From positions 58,030 to 122,029 of the forward strand of contig JADLEQ010000025.1 in the NCBI GenBank assembly GCA_020846005.1: a DNA stretch of 64,000 bases. Reading direction: 5' to 3'. Below the pieces are notes generated by a model that saw only the letters and a program-made list of their open reading frames with translations, ran no database searches and had not been told where the DNA came from. Positions 46,469 to 54,185 of this stretch are shown here, one piece after another (within the stretch, counting starts at the first letter, position 1; every line of letters starts with the position of its first letter). Position numbers and translations under genes: made by a program. The DNA is from Polyangiaceae bacterium (GTDB lineage Bacteria; Myxococcota_A; Polyangia; Polyangiales; Polyangiaceae).

Positions 46469-48580
46469 TCAGCACCCGACGCGGATCCGCGCGTCCACCG
46501 CGATGGCGCCGTCCGCGGTGGCCAGCACCGGGTTCAGATCGAGCTCGGCGATCTCCGGGTGATCCTCGACCAGCCGGCTCACGCGGAGCAGCAGCTCGAC
46601 GAGCGCGGGTCGGCTCGCCACGGGCCCGGAGCGGAACCCCTCGAGGAGAGCGCGGCCTCGGATCCCACCGATCATGTCGGCCGCGTCGTCCGGGCTGACG
46701 GGCGCTGCCCGGAAGACCACGTCCCGGAGGAGCTCCACCTGGAGCCCGCCCAGCCCGAAGCCGACGAGATGCCCGAACTGCTCGTCGCGCGTCGCGCCGA
46801 CGAACGTCTCGACCCCGCCCGTGATCTGCTCCTGCAGCAGCGCCCCTTCGAGCTCCGCCGCCCGCCCAAGGGCCGCGAGGCGCGCCAGGACCTCGTCGTA
46901 GGCGGCTCGGACCTCCGCCGCGTCGCGGAGCCCGACCTTGACGCCCCCCACGTCGCTCTTGTGGACGATCGTGCTCGAGACGAGCTTGAAGACCAGCGGG
47001 AAGCCCACCGACGGCGCCGCGGCCGCGGCCGCCTCGCCGTCCGCCGCCACCGCCTGCCGCGGCCGCCGGATCCCGTACGCGTCCAGCACGCGGCGCACCG
47101 CGTCGGGCGGGAGCCAACCCGTCTCGCCTCGATCGCGCTCCGCCGCCAGGACCCCGGTGACCGCGTCGCGATCGACCACGAGCGCGGGCGGCGGAGTGGG
47201 CACCCGGGACCGGTAAGCGCCGTGGCACGCGGCGCGGGCCAGCGCCGCGGCGGCGGCCTCGGGGAACGCGTACGTGACGACGCCGTGCCGGCGCAGGTGC
47301 GCGAGCGCCTCGGGCACGCCCTGGCTCCCCATGAAGCAGGCGGCGATCGGCTTGTGGCTCCCCGCCGCTGCCTCGGTGACCGCCCGCGCCACGTCGACGG
47401 CGGCCGTCACGATGGGGGTGACGAAGAGCACCAGCACCGACGCCACCGTGTCGTCCGCCAGGAGGATCCGCAGGCTGCGCTCGTAGTCCTCGGCCGTCGC
47501 GCTCGCGATCATGTCGACTGGGTTCCCGACGGCTGCCGCCTCCGGAAGGAACTCGCGCAGCGCGGCGCGCGTCGCCTCCGGCAACGGCGGGATGGCGAGC
47601 CCGCGGCTCTCGCAGGCGTCGGTCGCCATGATCCCGGGCCCCCCCGCGTTCGTCAGGATCGCTACGCGCGGGCTCGCCGGGACGGGCTGCGACGCGAGGA
47701 GCAGGCCCACGTCGAAGAGCTCGTGGATGGTGTCGGTTCGGATCACCCCGCACTGGCCGAGGACCGCGTCCACCGCCACGTCGAGCCCCGCCAGCGCGCC
47801 GGTGTGCGAGCTGGCGGCGCGCCGGCCCGCCTCGGTGCGCCCGCTCTTCACCAGCGCGATCGGCTTCTCCCGAGAGACGCGCCGCGCCACCTCGAGGAAG
47901 CGCCGCGGATCGCCCAGGTTCTCCAGGTAGAGCAGGATGACCCGCGTGTCGGGGTCGTGCTCCCAGTGCTCCAGGAGATCGACCGCCGAGACGTCCGCGC
48001 GGTTGCCGATGCTGACGAACGACGAGACGCCCATCCCGACCTCCCTCGCCAGATCGAGGATCGCGAGCCCCAGCGCGCCCGACTGCGAGCACACCGCGAC
48101 GCCGCCGAAGGGCGGGAAGTGCGGCGCGAAGGTGGCGTCGAGGCGGATCTCCGGGTTCGCGTTCAGCACGCCGAGGCAGTTCGGGCCCACGACCCGCATG
48201 CCGTAGCGTCGCGCGCACTCGACGAGCGCGTCCTGGAGGCGTGCGCCCTCGGGGCCCGTCTCGGCGAACCCGGCCGTGATCACGACCAGCGCGCGGACCC
48301 CACGCCGCCCGCACGCCTCGGCCGTCTCCAGGACCTCGCGCGCCGGTACGACGAGCACGGCAAGATCGACGGGATCGGGGATGGAGTCGACAGTCGGGTA
48401 GGCCCGCACCGACTGCACGACGCTGGCTCGCGCGCTCACCGGATGGACGGGCCCTTGGAACTCGCGCGCGAGCAGGTTGTGGAACACCTCGGCAGAGATG
48501 CTCCCGCGCTTGCGCGCGGCGCCGACGACCGCGACGGAGCGCGGCCGCAGGAGCGGGTCGAGGGGGGAGGTCATCCGCAC
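46469..48580 (-). CDS. Acyl-CoA synthetase, NDP-forming (acetate-CoA ligase family)
   Basis: 703 residues. The N-terminal CoA-binding domain begins SVAVVGAARKRGSIS. Two succinyl-CoA-synthetase-like domains follow, with the phosphorylated histidine candidate H259 in SSHTGALAG. Residues about 490-700 are an ATP-grasp domain (FKLVSSTIVHKSDVGGVK). Both subunit types are fused, as in ACD/Pat enzymes, but no GNAT domain is attached, so it is not a protein acetyltransferase. Interconverts acyl-CoA and acid plus nucleotide triphosphate; acid unknown. Convergent with ridA. Confidence 0.88.
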   Translation of the reverse strand: MRMTSPLDPLLRPRSVAVVGAARKRGSISAEVFHNLLAREFQGPVHPVSARASVVQSVRAYPTVDSIPDPVDLAVLVVPAREVLETAEACGRRGVRALVVITAGFAETGPEGARLQDALVECARRYGMRVVGPNCLGVLNANPEIRLDATFAPHFPPFGGVAVCSQSGALGLAILDLAREVGMGVSSFVSIGNRADVSAVDLLEHWEHDPDTRVILLYLENLGDPRRFLEVARRVSREKPIALVKSGRTEAGRRAASSHTGALAGLDVAVDAVLGQCGVIRTDTIHELFDVGLLLASQPVPASPRVAILTNAGGPGIMATDACESRGLAIPPLPEATRAALREFLPEAAAVGNPVDMIASATAEDYERSLRILLADDTVASVLVLFVTPIVTAAVDVARAVTEAAAGSHKPIAACFMGSQGVPEALAHLRRHGVVTYAFPEAAAAALARAACHGAYRSRVPTPPPALVVDRDAVTGVLAAERDRGETGWLPPDAVRRVLDAYGIRRPRQAVAADGEAAAAAAPSVGFPLVFKLVSSTIVHKSDVGGVKVGLRDAAEVRAAYDEVLARLAALGRAAELEGALLQEQITGGVETFVGATRDEQFGHLVGFGLGGLQVELLRDVVFRAAPVSPDDAADMIGGIRGRALLEGFRSGPVASRPALVELLLRVSRLVEDHPEIAELDLNPVLATADGAIAVDARIRVGC

Positions 48581-48643
48581 CGCCTAGCGCGGGAGCGCTC
48601 CCGCGTAAGTCCCGCGTGACGGACGGCGCCCGCGCCCGCGTGC

Positions 48644-48649
48644 TAGGTT
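48644..48649 (+). promoter_or_regulatory. -10-like box for tRNA-Sec
   Basis: TGC then TAGGTT (extended -10 form) ends 7 nt before the first base of the mature tRNA. This is the expected spacing for a transcription start at or near the tRNA 5' end. No good -35 is seen. Confidence 0.5.
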
Positions 48650-48656
48650 CGCGGGC

Positions 48657-48756
48657 GGAAGCGCGCGGCATGCTGGCGCAGCCCCCGGTCTTCAAAACCG
48701 GCGCGAGACGGGCCCGGCCCGGCTCGGGTGGGTTCGATTCCCATGCGCTTCCGCCA
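48657..48756 (+). tRNA. selC: tRNA-Sec (anticodon TCA)
   Basis: 100 nt including an encoded CCA. The acceptor stem has 8 bp (GGAAGCGC with GCGCTTCC at 48745-48752), followed by G and CCA. The anticodon arm is CCGGT-CTTCAAA-ACCGG with TCA at 48692-48694. A long variable arm spans about 48702-48727, with CGAG/CTCG closing a GC-rich stem. The T arm is GTGGG-TTCGATT-CCCAT. The 8+5 bp acceptor/T stack and long variable arm are the bacterial selenocysteine tRNA form. An SDR gene may start 2 nt after the CCA. Confidence 0.95.
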
Positions 48757-48757
48757 A

Positions 48758-49522
48758 GTGTCACGCCGCTCGCTGTCAGGATCCACGGTCGTCGTCACCG
48801 GCGCGGCCGGAGGCCTCGGGCTCGCCCTTTGCCTGGAGCTCGGTCGGTGCGGCGCGCGCGTGATCGGTTACGATGCGTCGCCCGACTCTCTCGAGGCGGC
48901 CCGCGCCCGGCTCTGCGCGGCGGCGGTCGATCACGAGCTCCACGCGCTCGACCTGACGGACGTGGCGGGGTGCCGCCGTGAGCTCGAGCGCCTCGCGGCG
49001 CGCCGCATCGACGGTCTCGTCCTGAACGCCGGCATCACGCGGATCGTCGAGCTCGAGGCGCAGACGGACGAGGATCTCCGGCGCGTGCTCGAGGTGAACT
49101 TCTTCTCGCCGGTGGCCTGGGCGCGCGACCTGCTCGGGCCGCTCCGGGCAGCGCGCGGCTTCGTCGTCGGCATCTCGAGCGTCGCGGGGTTCGCGCCCCT
49201 GGCGCGGCGTACGGCGTACGCCGCTTCCAAGCACGCGCTCGCCGGGTTCCTCGAGACGCTCCGGAGCGAGGAGCCGACCCTCGATGTGCTCGCCGTCTAC
49301 CCGTCGTACCTGCGCACCGGGATCCGCGACCGGTCAGCGGGGGGCCCTCCGCCGCGCCATCGGGCCGGAGGCGTGAGCGCGGAGGACGCCGCGCAGCGGG
49401 TGGTCCGCGCCATCGAGCGCCGCGAACGGCGCCTGCTCATCGGCGCCGAGGCGAGGCTCGCGAGGCTGGTGTGGACGCTCGCGCCCGACCTCTACGTCCG
49501 GCTGATGCGCTCGCGCGCGTGA
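48758..49522 (+). CDS. Short-chain dehydrogenase/reductase, membrane-associated type
   Basis: 254 residues from the GTG at 48758, just after the tRNA CCA. Earlier in-frame starts fall inside the tRNA. Cofactor motif GAAGGLGLAL, then LNAGI, GISSVAGFAPL with the catalytic Ser, and YAASKHA. SADSL-like NAD(P) specificity is not readable. It ends in a hydrophobic-basic helix (LVWTLAPDLYVRLMRSRA) seen in SDRs that sit on membranes. It could be transcribed with the tRNA. Substrate unknown. Confidence 0.85.
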   Translation: MSRRSLSGSTVVVTGAAGGLGLALCLELGRCGARVIGYDASPDSLEAARARLCAAAVDHELHALDLTDVAGCRRELERLAARRIDGLVLNAGITRIVELEAQTDEDLRRVLEVNFFSPVAWARDLLGPLRAARGFVVGISSVAGFAPLARRTAYAASKHALAGFLETLRSEEPTLDVLAVYPSYLRTGIRDRSAGGPPPRHRAGGVSAEDAAQRVVRAIERRERRLLIGAEARLARLVWTLAPDLYVRLMRSRA

Positions 49523-49587
49523 ACCGCGCGGGAGGGCGCCGGCCCCCCCGGCGGCGCGCTCGCGCCGCACCCGTCTCGGCGCCCACC

Positions 49588-50649
49588 TCAACGACCGAGC
49601 GCGACCGAGACGCTGGCCGCGGCCCAGCCGCCGAGCCACGGGATCTCGTGCACCTCGACCTCCTCGAGCCCGCCGACGTTCTTCATCACGAAGGCCTCGC
49701 GGCGCAGCGGCGTGAACGCGCCCAGCGCCAGCTCCAGCCCCACCCGTTCGTCGGCGCGCACGTCGAGCCGCGCGCTCGGGCCGAGCGCGAGCCAGGGCAG
49801 GCTCGCTCGCTCCGGGCGAGTGAGCGCCGAGGTGCGGACGCCGCGGGCCTCGAGGGCGCCGGCCTCGAGGGACGCGCACGGCCGGAGCCGGAGACGCTCG
49901 CCGAGCGCGGCCCCGGGGAGGCAAGCGTCGGCGCGACCCCCGAGCAGCGAGAAGCGCGCGGCGCCGCCCGCCACGTCCCGGCGCCCGGCGAAGAGCGCGA
50001 ACGGAGTCAGGCGCGCGAGGGCGCCGCCCTCCGAGGCGCGCAGCTCCACGGGGATCCCGGCGCCGAACCCGAGCCCCGGCGCGACGGCGGTCGCGCCGAG
50101 CGCGACCACCCCGGCTCGCACCTGGCTCGCATCGGTCGGGCGCGGCGTGGCGCGACGCGTGGGGGGGCGCGGCGTAATAGAGGGTGGGGTAGGGTAGGAC
50201 TCCGCTGCGCTCGCCGAGGGCACGGGCGCCGAAGCCGCCGGACCTGGCGGCGACGCGGACGGCGCGGCGTGCGGCGGCTCCTCGGCGAAGAGCGCGTCGA
50301 TGGCCAGCGCCGACACGAGCGCGAGCGCTCCGACCGCCTCGGCGCAGCTGCCGCCCGTGACCGTGCGCGTCGCGCCACGGCCGTCGCGATCGACCAGCTC
50401 CAGCCTCCCTTCCCAGTCGCCGGCCGCCGTCCTCGACACCGCCACGCGGTAGCGTCGCGCCAGCTCGCCGGGCGCTGCGGGGCGGAAGCGCGCGGTGCGC
50501 GCCGAGATCTCGCGCAGCAGCGCCCCGCGGTCGGGGCATCCGGGGGGCGCGTCGTAGGCGACCTCGACGGGCTCCGGCTCGCTCGCCTGGGCGGCCAGCC
50601 CGATCAGGACGATCGCGAGCGACGTGCCACTCCACCCGAGCCGGTCCAT
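49588..50649 (-). CDS. Envelope protein with probable beta-barrel C-terminus
   Basis: 353 residues from the ATG at 50649 (MDRLGWSG). A signal peptide ends near AAQA. Residues 25-120 form a small domain (APPGCPDRGALLREISARTARF, in part, and GGSCAEAVGALALVSALAIDALF). A Pro/Ser/Ala linker follows, then repeated amphipathic strands (GLGFGAGIPVELRA, LTPFALFAGRRDV, LGLELALGAFTPL) to the C-terminus. This layout is frequent in Polyangiales but has no assigned function. Confidence 0.65.
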   Translation of the reverse strand: MDRLGWSGTSLAIVLIGLAAQASEPEPVEVAYDAPPGCPDRGALLREISARTARFRPAAPGELARRYRVAVSRTAAGDWEGRLELVDRDGRGATRTVTGGSCAEAVGALALVSALAIDALFAEEPPHAAPSASPPGPAASAPVPSASAAESYPTPPSITPRPPTRRATPRPTDASQVRAGVVALGATAVAPGLGFGAGIPVELRASEGGALARLTPFALFAGRRDVAGGAARFSLLGGRADACLPGAALGERLRLRPCASLEAGALEARGVRTSALTRPERASLPWLALGPSARLDVRADERVGLELALGAFTPLRREAFVMKNVGGLEEVEVHEIPWLGGWAAASVSVALGR

Positions 50650-50701
50650 GGGACGGCGCCAGCGTACCATCCCCGCGCTCGGCACGTGTAGGCGAGGCCC
50701 C

Positions 50702-51409
50702 TCACCGGGGCGGGAGCGCCGCGAGGACGTCCTCGGCGCGGGGCACGGTGCGGTGCAGCCCGCGCGCGTAGAGCGCGCGTCGCTGCGCCGGGGACAGATC
50801 TCCCGCGCGCCCCCGCGTGGCGGCGGCGAGCAGGATGCCGGCGGTCACGCTCAGGTTGAGGCTCTCGACGAAGCCGCGCATCGGGACCCGGACGCTCGCG
50901 GTGGCCGCCGCGCGCAGCTCGGGGCGGACGCCCTCGTGCTCGTTCCCCAGTACGAGCGCCACCCGCTCGAGCCGCGCGAGGTCCTCCGGGAGCAGCGCTC
51001 CGCCCGCGTCCGCGATGACCAGGGCGTGCCCCGTCGCGGCGAGAGCGCGCGCGGCCGCCTCCGGCGAGGCGTGCGTGAAGACGTCGACCCAGCGCTCCGT
51101 CCCCTGCGCGACGGCGCGCGACGCGAGGAACGCCTCTTCGCGCGGCGTCACGTGGAGCGCCTGCACGCCGAACGCGTCGCAGGACCGCAAGATGGCCGAG
51201 CCGTTGTGCGGGTCGTGCGGAGCGTCGAGGAGCACGGTGACGGCGCCGAGCCGCGCGGCGATTACCTCGCGGAGGCGCACGCGGCGTCGCTCGAGCACGA
51301 GCGGCTCGAGCGCGGCGATCACGCCCTCGTCCGTCCAGGCTGGGTCCCAGGGCCGGGGCGTGGTCTGCTCCGCGCCCGGATCGAACACGCCCTCGGTGTC
51401 TCGCTTCAC
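50702..51409 (-). CDS. SpoU/TrmH-family RNA 2'-O-methyltransferase
   Basis: 235 residues. SPOUT motifs: HNGSAILRSCDAFGV (motif 1), LVLGNEHEGV (motif 2) and VPMRGFVESLNLSVTAGILL (motif 3). This spacing is that of TrmH, which methylates G18 of tRNA, although rRNA targets occur in relatives. It starts 7 bp after the stop of the DAHP synthase gene, so the two form an operon with no obvious functional link. Confidence 0.88.
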   Translation of the reverse strand: MKRDTEGVFDPGAEQTTPRPWDPAWTDEGVIAALEPLVLERRRVRLREVIAARLGAVTVLLDAPHDPHNGSAILRSCDAFGVQALHVTPREEAFLASRAVAQGTERWVDVFTHASPEAAARALAATGHALVIADAGGALLPEDLARLERVALVLGNEHEGVRPELRAAATASVRVPMRGFVESLNLSVTAGILLAAATRGRAGDLSPAQRRALYARGLHRTVPRAEDVLAALPPR

Positions 51410-51416
51410 GGCACGC

Positions 51417-52433
51417 TCACGCGACCGGCTGCCCCAGCGCGCCGGCGACCTTGCGCAGGTCGTCCATCACCTGGGCGAACATGTCGAAGGTGAGCGCCTG
51501 CGGCCCGTCCGACAGCGCGTTCTCCGGGCGCGGGTGCACCTCCACCATGACGCCGTCGCAGCCTGCGGCGACCGCGGCGCGTGCCATCGGCCCCACCGCC
51601 TGAGCCACGCCCGTGCCATGCGACGGGTCGACTACGATCGGCAGGTGGGTGAGGCCGCGCACCAACGGCACGACCCCGAGGTCGAGCGTGTTCCGCGTCA
51701 GCGTCTCGAACGTCCGGATCCCGCGCTCGCAGAGGATCACCTGGTAGTTGCCGCGCGCCGCCACGTACTCCGCGGCCATCAGCCACTCCTTGACGGTGGA
51801 GGCGAGCCCACGCTTCAGCATCACCGGCTTGCCCAGCGCGCCGACCGCCTCGAGGAGCGAGTAGTTCTGCATGTTGCGCGCGCCGATCTGTAGGACATCG
51901 GCGTACCGCGCGACCAGCGGGAGCGTCTCGGTGTCCTTCACCTCGGTCACGATCGGCAGGCCGGTGGCCTCCCGCGCCTCCGCGAGCAGCATGAGCCCCT
52001 CCTCCCGCAGCCCTTGGAAGTCATAGGGGCTCGTCCTCGGCTTGAAGGCACCGCCGCGCAGGAACGAAGCGCCGTGCTCGCGCACGTGGCGCGCGGTCGC
52101 CAGCACCTGCTCCTTCGACTCCACGGAGCACGGGCCGGCGATGACGGCGAGCGCGCCGCCCCCGAGCCGGCGGCCGGCGATCTCGACGACCGTGCTCTCC
52201 GGCTTCACCTCCCGGCTCACGAGCTTGTACGGACGACTCACCGGGACGGCGTCCTGAACGCCCGCCAGCCGCGTGAAGTGTGCCGGGTCCACGGGCCCCT
52301 TGTTGCCGGTGATCCCGATGGCGAGCCGCATGGCGCCGGGGATCTCGTTCGGCGTGAGCCCGAGCTCGCGGATCCGCTCGCAGACTCGATCGATCTGCTC
52401 GCGGCTGGCGTCGGACTGCATCATGATCAGCAT
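51417..52433 (-). CDS. aroF: 3-deoxy-7-phosphoheptulonate (DAHP) synthase, type I-beta
   Basis: 338 residues. An N-terminal ferredoxin-like regulatory domain of about 65 residues ([15 protein letters not shown]) is joined to the barrel. [34 protein letters not shown], and DPSHGTG with metal ligands are all intact. This is the Thermotoga/Bacillus-like form whose N-terminal domain binds Tyr or Phe. First step of aromatic biosynthesis. GAGGAG lies before the ATG, and TAGACC (52455-52460) may be the -10. Confidence 0.95.
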   Translation of the reverse strand: MLIMMQSDASREQIDRVCERIRELGLTPNEIPGAMRLAIGITGNKGPVDPAHFTRLAGVQDAVPVSRPYKLVSREVKPESTVVEIAGRRLGGGALAVIAGPCSVESKEQVLATARHVREHGASFLRGGAFKPRTSPYDFQGLREEGLMLLAEAREATGLPIVTEVKDTETLPLVARYADVLQIGARNMQNYSLLEAVGALGKPVMLKRGLASTVKEWLMAAEYVAARGNYQVILCERGIRTFETLTRNTLDLGVVPLVRGLTHLPIVVDPSHGTGVAQAVGPMARAAVAAGCDGVMVEVHPRPENALSDGPQALTFDMFAQVMDDLRKVAGALGQPVA

Positions 52434-52591
52434 GGGGCGTGCTCCTCGGTCGCCGGTCTAGCTCACGGGCGGCCCGGACGCAGGTCGGGGTTCGGGGGCG
52501 CCTCCCTGGCGGCCGGCCCGGCGCCTCGCGCCACGGTGGGGTTTGCCGAGGCGCTCGGGAGCACTATGGTGACCGCCCAAGGAGCGCACCC

Positions 52592-52915
52592 ATGGCAACC
52601 AAGAACGTAGCCGCGTTCAACGACCTCAACTTCGAGACCGACGTGCTGAAGAGCGACCTCCCGGTGCTCGTCGACTTCACCGCGACTTGGTGCGGTCCCT
52701 GCAAGGCGCTCGCGCCGATCATCGACCAGGTCGCGGACGACCTCGCCGGCAAGGTCCGCGTCGGCAAGCTCGACATCGACGAGTCCCCGGTGACGGCCGG
52801 TCGCTACGGTGTTCGAGGCGTGCCGACGGTGATGGTCTTCAAGAACGGCCAGCGCGTGGATCAGCACGTCGGGCTGACGACCAAGGCGAAGCTGATCGCC
52901 CTCGTCGGCGTCTGA
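52592..52915 (+). CDS. trxA: Thioredoxin
   Basis: 107 residues, the standard length. AAGGAG lies 8 nt before the ATG at 52592, and TATGGT (52565-52570) is a possible -10. The active site WCGPC has C34 and C37. FTATWCGPCKALAPI and GVRGVPTVMVFKNG with the cis-Pro are canonical. Cytoplasmic disulfide reductant. Confidence 0.97.
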   Translation: MATKNVAAFNDLNFETDVLKSDLPVLVDFTATWCGPCKALAPIIDQVADDLAGKVRVGKLDIDESPVTAGRYGVRGVPTVMVFKNGQRVDQHVGLTTKAKLIALVGV

Positions 52916-52993
52916 GCCGAGGCCACCTCGGGAGCTCGGCTCGACCCGGCGCGCCGGGCTCGCCTCCGGCGCCTGCGAATCGCGCTCGTCGCG

Positions 52994-54181
52994 GTGACGG
53001 GCGCGCTGTTGCTCGTGCCGGCGCTCGGCTCCCGCGCCTGGCTCGGGTGGACGGGCGCCGCCTTCGTGTGGCTCGTCGCCGTCCTCGTCATCGGCGGGCG
53101 CGTCTCGTGGCTGGTGACCGACCGGAAGCGCCCGCCGTGGCTCACGAGGCTGATCGACGAGCCGCTGTTCGTCCTCTGGGGCGCCGCGTTGCTCAGCGTG
53201 CCGCTCTTCGTCGGCAGCTGTGAGCTCTCGCTCCTCGGGTCGGTCGCGGGCTGGGCGCCGTTCGATCTGAACCTCGCGGCGGGCGTCGCCAGCGCCGCCG
53301 GGCTCGCCCTCTCGGCGTGGGGGACGTGGGTCGAACGGCACCGCGTGCGTGTCGTCGAGCGCGAGCTCGTGGTCCCCGGCCTGCCAGCGGCGTTCGACGG
53401 CTACCGCATCGTCCACGTCAGCGACCTCCACATCGGCAGCTTTCACGGCCTCGCCCGCGGGCTCGGCTGGATCGAGCGCGCGAATTCCCTCCGTCCGGAC
53501 CTCGTCGCCGTGACCGGCGATCTGCTGACGACCGGCGACGACTTCGTCGAGGACGCCGCCGAGGTGGTCGGCGCGCTGCGGGCGCCTGATGGCGTGGTGG
53601 CTTGCTTGGGCAACCACGACGTGCACGGCGAGCCTGAGCTCACACGCGCGCTCGAGCGGCGCGGCGTCCGGGTGCTCCGCAACGCGCACGAGGTGGTCCG
53701 CCGCGGCGACGCGAGCGTCGTCGTGGCGGGCGTGGACGAGCTGTACGGCGGCAAGGCCGACCTGGACGGCGCGCTCGCCGGGCGGCCCGAGGCGACCTGC
53801 GTGCTCCTCGCCCACTTCCCCGACTTCCTCGAGCCCGCGGCGCTCCGCGGGGTCGACATCGTGCTGTCGGGGCACACGCATGGCGGCCAGATCGGCGTCC
53901 CGTTCCTCGCCGATCGAGCCCACGTCGGGTCGCTCACGCGCCAGCGCTCACGCGGCGTGCATCGGCGCGACCGGACGCAGCTCGTGGTCTCCGCCGGGCT
54001 CGGGACGACGGGCCCGCCGCTGCGGCTCGGCATCCGTCCCGAGATCGGCGTCGTCGTGCTGCGGAGCGCGCCGGCGCAGGCGCCGGCGTTGGACACGCGC
54101 GCGGCGCTCGGGCACGATCGCCGGGTGAGCGCGCCGCCGCTGGATCCCCGCGCTGCGACGACCGGCTCGGGCGCGCGGTGA
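52994..54181 (+). CDS. Membrane-anchored metallophosphoesterase
   Basis: 395 residues, GTG start 78 bp after trxA; no other start exists in this frame after the trxA stop. Residues 1-110 contain three or four hydrophobic segments. Residues about 135-365 are a calcineurin-like phosphoesterase with HVSDLHIG, TGDLLTTGDD, LGNHDVHG and SGHTHGGQ, so all metal ligands are present. Similar to YkuE/LpxH-like enzymes acting on lipids or nucleotides. A short Ala/Pro tail follows. The next gene starts 4 bp downstream. Confidence 0.88.
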   Translation: MTGALLLVPALGSRAWLGWTGAAFVWLVAVLVIGGRVSWLVTDRKRPPWLTRLIDEPLFVLWGAALLSVPLFVGSCELSLLGSVAGWAPFDLNLAAGVASAAGLALSAWGTWVERHRVRVVERELVVPGLPAAFDGYRIVHVSDLHIGSFHGLARGLGWIERANSLRPDLVAVTGDLLTTGDDFVEDAAEVVGALRAPDGVVACLGNHDVHGEPELTRALERRGVRVLRNAHEVVRRGDASVVVAGVDELYGGKADLDGALAGRPEATCVLLAHFPDFLEPAALRGVDIVLSGHTHGGQIGVPFLADRAHVGSLTRQRSRGVHRRDRTQLVVSAGLGTTGPPLRLGIRPEIGVVVLRSAPAQAPALDTRAALGHDRRVSAPPLDPRAATTGSGAR

Positions 54182-54185
54182 GCGG

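Noticed and set aside
46469..48580. Protein lysine acetyltransferase (Pat) assignment
   Set aside because: The protein has the CoA-ligase and ATP-grasp parts but no GNAT domain at either end.
48657..49522. Integrated element at the tRNA-Sec 3' end
   Set aside because: tRNA genes are common integration sites, but no integrase and no duplicated tRNA 3' fragment were seen downstream in the window.
52592..52915. Thioredoxin as a possible selenoprotein
   Set aside because: The active site is WCGPC with normal cysteine codons and no in-frame UGA.
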